A stretch of 64,000 nt of DNA, taken from the NCBI RefSeq assembly GCF_021699195.1, contig NZ_SSXE01000018.1:1-64000 (forward strand), given 5' to 3'. The position numbers and the translations under genes are program-made. This stretch comes from Nonomuraea sp. MG754425. Lineage in GTDB: Bacteria > Actinomycetota > Actinomycetes > Streptosporangiales > Streptosporangiaceae. Shown piece after piece: positions 16,166-23,537 of this stretch. Every line of letters starts with the position of its first letter. Positions within the stretch are counted from its first letter, which is position 1. Under the pieces are notes generated by a model. It made no database searches. It had not been told where the DNA came from and worked only from the letters and a program-made list of their open reading frames with translations.

Positions 16166-17227
16166 TCAGTCGATGCCGTAGTAGACGCGTTCGTACTTGG
16201 CGGCGTCCCACAGATTCCAGCCGAGGTCATCACCGTGGGGATTGCCGACCCCACCCACGTACAACTGCTGGTAGTCCTTGAACGCCAGGTCGCCCTTGGC
16301 GTTGTTCCGGAGCAGTGCGCTGACGGCGAACGGCTTGCCGGCGTTGTCGATGACTTGGGTGACGGCCCCGGTCGCGGTGGCCACCTGCATCTGGAAGGTG
16401 TACTCACAGTAGTGCTCAGCGGTGACGGTCTCCAGTCGCAGGGCGATGGTCTCGTTGTGGGCCAGGGAGATGGTCCGGCGGGCGAAGTAGTCCTTTTCCC
16501 AGTCGCCCTCGTCGGGGATCCGCTGCGCCTTGGGCTCCGGCTCGTCGAGGTCGAACCCGATCGGGGCACTCGCTTCTTCTCCAGCCGGGGGCGAGTAGAA
16601 CAAGGTGCCGCGCAGGGGTGGCCCGCATTCGGTGATCGCTGTCATGCCGGTGATCCGGACGCCTTCGGGCCGGGCCCCGCGCAGGACCACTTTGATGAAG
16701 CTCTCGCCCGGATCGACCGCCCCGATGCCGCGGAAGAACTGGGGCATGGAGAGCTTGGGGTCGGCGGCGTTGGCAAAGACTCGCAGGGAGTCCAGTTGGG
16801 CAAGTTCGCGATCGGTGAGATCGGCCGCGTTCGCGGTGACCCAGGTCTCGCCCGACGCCTCCAGACGTTCTTGTTGCACGAGGTCGAGCGCCACGGGGAG
16901 CGACCCACCCGGAGCCGGGCGCGTCGAGCGCGGGGTGGACACCGGCGACGCGCTGGATGTCGTGGACGAAACCGAGGCCGGCGCCGAGGCTTCGGGGGTC
17001 GGGGAAGGATCGGCGGAACTCGGGATGACCCCCCACTGGGTGAACCATGCGGTCACCACAGCGGTCCCGATCGCCACGGCCCCGGCGACGACCGCAACGA
17101 TCACTTCGCGCCTGACCCCGCCGTCCTTGCCCGAACGCCCACCGGTGCGGCCGGCGGAGTGCGTCGCGGGCGGCGACCTCCGCCGGCCCCGCCCGCGGCG
17201 GAAGATGCTGAGACTCCGCATGCCCAT
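16166..17227 (-). CDS. membrane-anchored protein of unknown function
   Basis: The protein has 353 residues. An Arg/Lys-rich cytoplasmic tail (residues 1-40) precedes one membrane helix (about 42-65, VIVAVVAGAVAIGTAVVTAW). A Ser/Thr/Pro linker (about 70-110) then leads to a C-terminal extracytoplasmic domain of about 240 residues with two cysteines and many aromatic residues. Topology is N-in, C-out. No family is recognised. It is divergent from the small membrane ORF and NB-ARC protein beginning at 17533, which may link them, but shared function is inference. Confidence 0.7.
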   Translation of the reverse strand: MGMRSLSIFRRGRGRRRSPPATHSAGRTGGRSGKDGGVRREVIVAVVAGAVAIGTAVVTAWFTQWGVIPSSADPSPTPEASAPASVSSTTSSASPVSTPRSTRPAPGGSLPVALDLVQQERLEASGETWVTANAADLTDRELAQLDSLRVFANAADPKLSMPQFFRGIGAVDPGESFIKVVLRGARPEGVRITGMTAITECGPPLRGTLFYSPPAGEEASAPIGFDLDEPEPKAQRIPDEGDWEKDYFARRTISLAHNETIALRLETVTAEHYCEYTFQMQVATATGAVTQVIDNAGKPFAVSALLRNNAKGDLAFKDYQQLYVGGVGNPHGDDLGWNLWDAAKYERVYYGID

Positions 17228-17532
17228 ATATACGTGTCAGACGGAATGGTGTTACGCCAGGATAACGGTGCCGTCGCTAAGAGCGACCATGCCCGTCACT
17301 CTCCGACATGAGATGCCAGTCTTTCGCCGCGGCGACAGCGGGTCTCCAGCGCGGTTTCACGCCTAACGCCCTAGCGCCGCCCGCGATCCGCCGGCCCAGT
17401 GGGCGGAGCGTGCGCCCGCTTCCGTGCGACTGCTCAGTGGTGGAGAGGTGGATCGCTTCGCCGGCCCCGTCCACTCTCTTGCCCGGGACTGTGCACACCC
17501 GACAGTATCGGCTCAGGAGCAACGGAGGTCGG

Positions 17533-17694
17533 ATGGCTCGGCGCGTGACGTACGCCTGGGGCGGAGCGGTTGCCGGGACGCTGCTGACAGCGGCCCCGAT
17601 CGTGGTGGCGGGGCTGAACACGCCCGGCCGGCCAGGCACTCTCGTGGGCGGAGACAGGTCCGGAAACGCCGCCACACGGGCCCTGCGACGATGA
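17533..17694 (+). CDS. small membrane protein coupled to the STAND gene
   Basis: ATG 17533 follows GGAGG (17524-17528) and encodes 53 residues with a short basic N-terminus (MARR) and one hydrophobic helix of about 22 residues, then a Gly/Arg-rich tail. The TGA at 17692-17694 overlaps the ATG of the NB-ARC gene (ATGA), the hallmark of translational coupling. A longer in-frame start at 17308 is possible but lacks a comparable ribosome binding site. It could be a membrane tether or a toxin-like peptide guarded by its partner; that is speculation. Confidence 0.55.
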   Translation: MARRVTYAWGGAVAGTLLTAAPIVVAGLNTPGRPGTLVGGDRSGNAATRALRR

Positions 17695-19424
17695 GCGACC
17701 GGCCCACACCACCGAACGACGAGCAGAGCGGCACTGCCACGCCCGGGGCGAGCGCCGAGGGAGATCGTGCCCTGTCCATCGGCGGTGACCTCAGCGGAAT
17801 CGCGTCCACGGGCGAAGGCGCGATGAACGTGCTGATCCAGTCTGATCAGGCGACCGTGATCCCACCCGAGGCATTCGTCCGGATGGCGGATCTCCCACCT
17901 CCGCGGGGGCTGAGCAACCTGCCGTGGCGCACGGGTCTGTTCGTCGGCCGCGTCCAGGCCCTGGCCCGCCTGGACGAGGCGCTGGAAGGACCGGGCGGAG
18001 CCGTGGTGCAAGCGGTGCACGGACTGGGCGGGATCGGAAAGAGCACACTCGCCGCGCACTGGGCCGCCACCCGGGCCGCCGCCCGCTGTTCCCCGATCTG
18101 GTGGATCACCGCCGACAGCGCCGCCGGCATCGACGCCGGGCTGGCGAAGCTCGCCACCGCGCTGCAGCCGGCGCTGTCCGCGTTCCTTCCGCTGGAGGCG
18201 CTCAAGGAGCAGGCGATGCAGTGGCTTGCCACCCATGAGGGCTGGTTGGTCATCCTGGACAACGTGAACGACCCCGCCGACGTCCAGCCGCTGCTGGCAA
18301 GGGCACCCACCGGTCGGTTCCTGATCACCAGCCGCCGTGCCACCGGCTGGCATCGCCTGGCCGCGTCTGTCGGCTTGGACGTCCTGGACCAGGCGGAAGC
18401 CGTGGAGCTTCTCCGCGGCATCCTCACCCATGACGGCGAGCGTGACCTCGCCGGTGCCGGCGAACTCTGCACGGAACTGGGCGGCCTGCCGCTGGCGATC
18501 GAGCAGGCCGGCGCGTATATGACGCAGACCGGCATCAGCCCGCGTGCGTATCTGGACCTGCTCGCCGAGCACCCGCGCGCCATGTACCGGGACACGGCTG
18601 AAGGCGTCGACCCCGCACGCACCGTCGCCCGCGTCTGGCATGTGACGCTGGATCGCCTCGCCGATGATCCCCTGCCCGGACAGCTCCTCCGGATCCTGGC
18701 CTGGTACGCCCCCGACGACATCCCCCGAGCCCTCCTCGGGCACCTGGCCGGCGGCCCGGCACTCATCTCGGCGGCCGGCCGGCTCGCCGCGTACAGCATG
18801 ATCACCGTGAGGAGCGACACCTTGGCGGTCCATCGCCTGGTCCATGCCGTCGCCCGCACCCCGGACCCGGATGACCCGCACCGCCTGCCCGAGGACGTCG
18901 CCCGAGCTCGCGAACAGGCCGCCACCGCCCTGGCCACGGCCCTTCCCGATCGTCAGGAGTTCGGCTTGTGGCCCGTCTGGCGGATTCTCCTTCCCCACGT
19001 CGAAGCGGTGACGCACCAGGCGGATCCGGAACCGGGCAGCGCCCTTCATTTCCTCAGGAAGGAAGCCGCGCTCTTTCGCGTCACCTTGGCTGCCGTCTCC
19101 GGCCAGATCGAGGATCGGCAACGAGCGCTGTCCGAATCCGTACGGGACCTGGGCGCGGACCATCCGGACACCTTGGCCGCCCGGGACGGTCTTGCCTACG
19201 GTTATGAATATGCCGGCGAATGGGACCGTTCGATCCCGCTGCACGAACGTAACCTGCAAGCACGCCTACGACTCTTCGGCCCGGACCACCGCGACACCGT
19301 CCGCACCCGCCGGAACCTCGCGGACGCCCGTCGATGGCCCCAGACCTACGCGTCCCTGCCGCACTCGACCCAGCAGCTCCTTGACATCTATCACGGAATC
19401 CCGAAGAGCACGGAGGACGAGTAG
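17691..19424 (+). CDS. NB-ARC/TPR STAND ATPase
   Basis: The start is taken at ATG 17691, giving 577 residues; it overlaps the preceding stop (ATGA). Near residues 27-50 is ALSIGGDLSGIASTGEGAMN, a short beta-rich motif common at the N-terminus of actinobacterial NB-ARC proteins. Walker A (GLGGIGKS) is at residues 111-118. WLVILDNVND (kinase 2), GRFLITSRR and ELGGLPLAIEQAG (GLPL) follow in NB-ARC order. The last 80 residues hold TPR-like helices (HPDTLAARDGLAYGY). It is a signal-sensing switch ATPase of the STAND class, with no recognisable effector domain of its own. Such proteins serve in regulation or in phage defence; this sequence does not decide. Confidence 0.85.
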   Translation: MSDRPTPPNDEQSGTATPGASAEGDRALSIGGDLSGIASTGEGAMNVLIQSDQATVIPPEAFVRMADLPPPRGLSNLPWRTGLFVGRVQALARLDEALEGPGGAVVQAVHGLGGIGKSTLAAHWAATRAAARCSPIWWITADSAAGIDAGLAKLATALQPALSAFLPLEALKEQAMQWLATHEGWLVILDNVNDPADVQPLLARAPTGRFLITSRRATGWHRLAASVGLDVLDQAEAVELLRGILTHDGERDLAGAGELCTELGGLPLAIEQAGAYMTQTGISPRAYLDLLAEHPRAMYRDTAEGVDPARTVARVWHVTLDRLADDPLPGQLLRILAWYAPDDIPRALLGHLAGGPALISAAGRLAAYSMITVRSDTLAVHRLVHAVARTPDPDDPHRLPEDVARAREQAATALATALPDRQEFGLWPVWRILLPHVEAVTHQADPEPGSALHFLRKEAALFRVTLAAVSGQIEDRQRALSESVRDLGADHPDTLAARDGLAYGYEYAGEWDRSIPLHERNLQARLRLFGPDHRDTVRTRRNLADARRWPQTYASLPHSTQQLLDIYHGIPKSTEDE

Positions 19425-19483
19425 CGACGATGGTCCGCCGCATCCCCCGTCAGAGGTGGCGAGTGCGGCTCTCATGCCCCGCA

Positions 19484-19520
19484 GGGCCCATCACGGGGCC
19501 CATCGCGGGGCCCATCACTC
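19484..19520. repeat. three tandem 12-bp GGGCCCATC repeats
   Basis: GGGCCCATCACG, GGGCCCATCGCG and GGGCCCATCACT follow each other directly (unit starts at 19484, 19496 and 19508), with a partial fourth GGGCCCA at 19521. They overlap the 3' end of the TetR gene at 19515. They may be replication slippage or part of a transcription end. Confidence 0.6.
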
Positions 19521-20075
19521 GGGCCCACCATCCCGCCCTGCCGGGTGTGGGGCCGGAGTGGCCAGGCCGTCGAGGATGACGGTGGTGAGCGGGTCGTCGG
19601 CGCGGGCGCCGGGGCGGCAGACCGCCACGTTGATCAGGCCGACGACCTGCTCGGGCGTGAGGTCGCCGCGTACGGACCCCTCCCGCTGCGCCTGCTCGAC
19701 GACCGCGGCCAGCAGCGTGTCGATCTCGTGGACGAGCCGCAGCCGGGTCTCCGACCTGGGCGAGGCGTCGGTGAACGAGGTGATCAGCGCCAGCGGTTGC
19801 CCTGCGCAGTGGCGTACGACGTCGGCCAGCACCTCCCACCGCGGCACGGCCCTCCTCGCGCGGTCGCGCACGTGGTCGCGCAGGGTCGTCAGGGTGCCGG
19901 AGGCGATGTCCTCCACCAGGGCCCGGCGGTCGGGGAAGTGCCGGTAGAGGGTACCCACGCCGAGGCCGGCCTCCTGGGCGATCTCCTCCATCGACACGCC
20001 CGCCCCGTGCCGGGCGAACAGGTCGAGTGCCGCCGCGACGATGCGTTCGCGGTTGCGCCGGGCGTCGGCCCGCAT
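19515..20075 (-). CDS. TetR-family transcriptional regulator
   Basis: This 186-residue regulator starts with ATG 20075. The helix-turn-helix covers about residues 8-50 with GLGVGTLYRHFPDRRALV, a very typical TetR recognition region. The C-terminal part resembles the SCO1402-like domain (LxxLLxxVVxxAQREGSVRxDL). It is divergent from the LLM oxidoreductase at 20165, and the 89-bp spacer contains a perfect 21-bp palindrome. Repression of both genes is the likely arrangement. The last codons overlap a 12-bp tandem repeat. Confidence 0.88.
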   Translation of the reverse strand: MRADARRNRERIVAAALDLFARHGAGVSMEEIAQEAGLGVGTLYRHFPDRRALVEDIASGTLTTLRDHVRDRARRAVPRWEVLADVVRHCAGQPLALITSFTDASPRSETRLRLVHEIDTLLAAVVEQAQREGSVRGDLTPEQVVGLINVAVCRPGARADDPLTTVILDGLATPAPHPAGRDGGPE

Positions 20076-20128
20076 CGTGCACCCCCTAACCGGAATCCAG
20101 GATTCACGTTACTGTAGCCTGCCTAACA

Positions 20129-20149
20129 TGAAGCGGAAGGTCCGCTTCA
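20129..20149. promoter_or_regulatory. 21-bp palindromic operator
   Basis: TGAAGCGGA and TCCGCTTCA are perfect 9-bp arms around AGG. The site ends 15 bp before the LLM oxidoreductase start at 20165, next to its ribosome binding site, and is in the spacer shared with the divergent TetR gene. Binding there would block transcription of the oxidoreductase. Confidence 0.7.
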
Positions 20150-20164
20150 CTTTAGGGAGGCGTC

Positions 20165-21076
20165 GTGAGAGTCGGTCTCTACCTGAACACCCTGGGCACG
20201 GACCTGGACACCCTGCTGGCCAGGATGCGCACGGCCGCCGCCGCCGGGTTCAGCGGCGTCTTCCTGTCCCAGCTCACCTCGCTGGACGCGATCACCGTGG
20301 CGGCGCTCGGCGCCCGGGAGGCGCCCGGCCTGGAGGTCGGCACCGCGGTCGTCCAGACCTTCCCGCGCCACCCGCTCGCGCTGGCCGGGCAGGCGCTGAC
20401 GGCCCAGGCGGTCAGCGGCAACCGGTTCACGCTCGGCGTCGGCCCCAGCCACCGGCAGATCATCGAGGGCTCCTACGGCCTGTCCTACGACCGCCCGGCC
20501 CGGCACACCCGCGAATACCTCTCCGCGCTGGTGCCGCTGCTGCGCGGGGAGGCGGTGGAGTACCGCGGCACGACGTTGTCGGTCGCCGGGCAGGTCGAGG
20601 TGCCCGGCGCCACCCCGCCGCCGGTGCTGCTGGCGGCGCTCGGCCCCGAGATGTTGCGCATCGCGGGCGAGTTGGCCGACGGCACCGTCACCACCTGGAC
20701 CGGCGCCGCCGCCATCGCCGATCACGTCGCGCCGCGCATCACCGAGGCGGCGCGGGCGGCCGGTCGCCCCGCCCCGCGCGTCGTGGCCTCCGCCCTGGTG
20801 GCGGTCACGGACGACCCGGACCGGGTGCGGGAGGAGGTGGCCGGGCGGCTGGGCTTCGCGGCCGGCTTCGCCTCCTACCGTTCGATGCTGGCACGCCAGG
20901 GGTTGTCGGGCCTGCACGAGACGGTCATCGCCGGCGACGAGAGCACGGTGGGCAGGGAACTGGCCAGGTTCGCGGACGCGGGCACGACGGACTTCCTGCT
21001 CAGCCCCGCGGGCGACGAGCCCGACCAGGCCCGCACCCTCGACTTCGCCGCCTCCTGGTACGCCGACCGCCCCTGA
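20165..21076 (+). CDS. LLM-class oxidoreductase, probably F420-dependent
   Basis: GTG 20165 follows GGGAGG and gives 303 residues. It has the luciferase-like TIM-barrel pattern: MRVGLYLN at the first strand, VGTAVVQTFPRHPLALAGQA, RFTLGVGPSH and a substrate-side YDRPARHTREYL. The sequence is of the actinobacterial subgroup related to MSMEG_4879-type F420 enzymes, which transfer hydride with deazaflavin F420 rather than FMN. Substrate unknown. It is controlled by the divergent TetR through the palindrome just upstream. Confidence 0.85.
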   Translation: MRVGLYLNTLGTDLDTLLARMRTAAAAGFSGVFLSQLTSLDAITVAALGAREAPGLEVGTAVVQTFPRHPLALAGQALTAQAVSGNRFTLGVGPSHRQIIEGSYGLSYDRPARHTREYLSALVPLLRGEAVEYRGTTLSVAGQVEVPGATPPPVLLAALGPEMLRIAGELADGTVTTWTGAAAIADHVAPRITEAARAAGRPAPRVVASALVAVTDDPDRVREEVAGRLGFAAGFASYRSMLARQGLSGLHETVIAGDESTVGRELARFADAGTTDFLLSPAGDEPDQARTLDFAASWYADRP

Positions 21077-21234
21077 ACCGCGACCCGGCGGCGCAGGGCC
21101 GGCCGGTCAGGCGGTGGCGTTCCGCCGGCCTCCGGCCCGCCGGTCCCTGGCCGCAGGCGTCCTCGGCCCGCGGCCTGGGCCTCCGTTTTCCGTACGTGGC
21201 CTGCTCAGATCCCCCGCTTCCGCAGATGAGGCTG

Positions 21235-22242
21235 TCACTGCGGTGGCAACCTCGCCTCGAGCGCCTGGCGGCGGTGGTCGCGCGGGCTGATGCCATAGGC
21301 GGCGCGGAAGGCGCGGCTGAACTCCGCAGCGGTCTTGAACCCGCTGCGCACGCTGATCTCGCCGATCGGCCGATCGTGCAGTCGCGGGTCGGCGAGGTCG
21401 GCGAGGCAGCGTTCGAGCCGCCGCCGCCGGATCGTGGCGCTCACCGTCTCGGGACGCTGCTGGAAGAGCAGGTGCAGGGTCCGTACGGAGATGTGGTGGT
21501 GGGCGGCGATGACGGCCGGATCCAGGTCGGGATCGCCGAGGTGGTGGTCGATGAAGGCATCGATCCGTGCGATCAGGAGACGGCGGCGGCTCTCAGGCGT
21601 CAGGCTGTCCCCGGCGCCGAGGCGGCCCGCCAGAAAGGTGGCGGCCAGGTCGGCGGCGACGGTGCCCAGGCGGGGCAGTTCCTCAGGGCGGCAGCCGGCG
21701 GCGTGCTTGCGCAGGCCGGTGAGAAAGCGAGCCAGTATCGCTCCTGTCCCGGTCGTGCCGGAGAGCTGGTGCGCCAGCAACTGTTCCATCTTGCCGCGCG
21801 GGAGGGGCAGCGCGTCGCCTGACAGGAACAGGATCGTCAGCCGTGCGGGCTTGCCGACGTCGATGAGTTCGGTGACGTAGGGGTGGGAGGTGTCGAACAG
21901 CGAGAAGTCGCCGGCCTGCAGGCAGGAGTCCTTGCGACGCTGCTCCAGCAGTATCGGGCTGTCGTGGACCAGCAGGAGTTGGTAACCGTCGGGATCGTGC
22001 TGCCGGATGTGGGCGGGGGAACGCCAGCCCCTCAGCGGCGACATCGTGAACTCGGCCACCCGCACGCCCACCAGGTCGATCGAGTGAGCGCGGCCGTGGA
22101 AGTCGCCGGCATGGGCGCTGGACATCGCCGTGGGCGCGATCTCGTGCGCGGACATGTGCGCCCACCAGGCCAGGCGCTCCTTCCTGGGCACCGCATCGGT
22201 GGACACGGAGACCACGGGGCTCCGTTCGACCGTCTGGTGCAT
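21235..22242 (-). CDS. AraC-family transcriptional regulator
   Basis: The ATG at 22242 gives 335 residues beginning MHQTVERSPVVSVSTDAVPR. The open frame continues 111 codons upstream without conserved features, so the start is not certain. The N-terminal 180 residues match the AraC-binding-like domain 2 pattern (RLAWWAHM, GYQLLLVHDSP, LQAGDFSLFDTSHPY). The C-terminal AraC HTH contains ISVRTLHLLFQQRPETVSAT and IGEISVRSGFKTAAEFSRAF with AYGISPRDHR. It converges with the LLM oxidoreductase and is divergent from the secreted protein at 22578. Target unknown. Confidence 0.85.
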   Translation of the reverse strand: MHQTVERSPVVSVSTDAVPRKERLAWWAHMSAHEIAPTAMSSAHAGDFHGRAHSIDLVGVRVAEFTMSPLRGWRSPAHIRQHDPDGYQLLLVHDSPILLEQRRKDSCLQAGDFSLFDTSHPYVTELIDVGKPARLTILFLSGDALPLPRGKMEQLLAHQLSGTTGTGAILARFLTGLRKHAAGCRPEELPRLGTVAADLAATFLAGRLGAGDSLTPESRRRLLIARIDAFIDHHLGDPDLDPAVIAAHHHISVRTLHLLFQQRPETVSATIRRRRLERCLADLADPRLHDRPIGEISVRSGFKTAAEFSRAFRAAYGISPRDHRRQALEARLPPQ

Positions 22243-22577
22243 CCACGAGGTTCCGTACGCGTGCTCGCACGTCGCATCTACGCTCTCTTGCACCACCCAA
22301 CAGTGCACAACCCCGGACCCGGTCGCAAGACCGGCGGCCCTGCGGCCACCGGAGCGGGCCCACCCGCCCTGTCCGGCACCTGGGCGTCCCGGCTTGCGCC
22401 CACTGCCAATGCTTCCTGCGCTCCGTGCTAAAGACGCCGGGGCAGCCGCCGTCGCAGGATTTGCCTGTTGGGCCCTTTCGATTCCGATCGAGGACAGGTG
22501 CTCGTGTCCGCCCACCTGCAGTCCGCAGGTAGGGAGGCAATCCCGCACACACCCCACACCCACAGGAGGGAGCACGT

Positions 22578-23384
22578 GTGTTATCGAGAACCCTGAGGAG
22601 AATCGCCTCGATCGTCATCGCCTGCCTGGCAGTCGTGGTGATCGCCGTCCCCGCACAAGCTCATGTCGTGGACGAATCGGCATGGCTCTACCGATCAGAC
22701 AACCTCTGCGGCTTGATCACCTCCGAAGTGTCGGACGGAAACGGCTACGGCTACGCGAAGGTCGAGACCAACATATCCACCAAGTTCTGGTGGGCGCCCT
22801 ACAAGGTCTGGTTGTACTGCACCTCGGAGACCGGCGTCCCCGCCGGCCGCATCCTGCTGCGCTACGAGTACCTCGTCTTCAGCTTCTATTCACAGACGTG
22901 GGGGGTGTGCATGCGGACGGACTGGTACTCGAACACCAGCTCCGCCTCCCGATGGAGGGTGTCCACCAACTTCGGCGGCTACCCTCCCTGCGGGGAGGCA
23001 TGGTACGCGACCCTGGGGTTCGGCCTCGTGTCCCCAGGCGACGGCCACTACTACGGCGGGACTCTCGCATCAGGCAATCACTGGTTCACCACGCCGTACC
23101 TCGCCTCGGTTCCTTCCGTGGCCAAGCCCGCGATGCCCGCCTGGGTGGGCAAGGACGGCACCGTCGACCTCGCCGCGATGCCCCGGCGGCTGCCGGTCAT
23201 CGACGAGACCGGTCACGTCCTTCTCGATGCGAGCGGGCAACCGGTGACCACCGCGATAGAGACCGACGCACCCGCCGCGAAGAACGTCCTGGAAGCTCCG
23301 CAGGGCGTCACGCGGTTGGAGACCGCTGAGAACGGCACCGTGACGGGCGTCACCGATGCCGTGGCCAGACGTCCCCTCACCTGA
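22578..23384 (+). CDS. secreted protein of unknown function
   Basis: GTG 22578 follows AGGAGGGA and gives 268 residues. The signal peptide runs to about residue 28 (core IVIACLAVVVIAV, cleavage after AQA). The mature protein is rich in Tyr, Trp and Ser, has six cysteines in its first 120 residues (possible disulfides) and a Pro/Asp/Thr-rich C-terminal part. No family is recognised. It ends 12 bp before a strong hairpin terminator and is transcribed alone. Confidence 0.7.
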   Translation: MLSRTLRRIASIVIACLAVVVIAVPAQAHVVDESAWLYRSDNLCGLITSEVSDGNGYGYAKVETNISTKFWWAPYKVWLYCTSETGVPAGRILLRYEYLVFSFYSQTWGVCMRTDWYSNTSSASRWRVSTNFGGYPPCGEAWYATLGFGLVSPGDGHYYGGTLASGNHWFTTPYLASVPSVAKPAMPAWVGKDGTVDLAAMPRRLPVIDETGHVLLDASGQPVTTAIETDAPAAKNVLEAPQGVTRLETAENGTVTGVTDAVARRPLT

Positions 23385-23395
23385 CCGAGCGCTCC

Positions 23396-23424
23396 TGCGA
23401 CCCGCCGCCCATCGGCGGGTCGCA
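23396..23424. terminator. strong hairpin terminator
   Basis: TGCGACCCGCCG, five bases, CGGCGGGTCGCA: a perfect 12-bp stem 12 bp after the secreted-protein stop, and before the end of the convergent gene at 23538. It can serve both directions. No U-tract. Confidence 0.75.
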
Positions 23425-23537
23425 GCCGCGCCCTGGTCAGTTCGACCTGGCGGCGGACCGGAATCCGCTCGTATTCCGGTCGAACCGGCATGCCCGCCGC
23501 ATCCGACACCCGCAGCCGGTCCAGCCGGATGCGCGCG

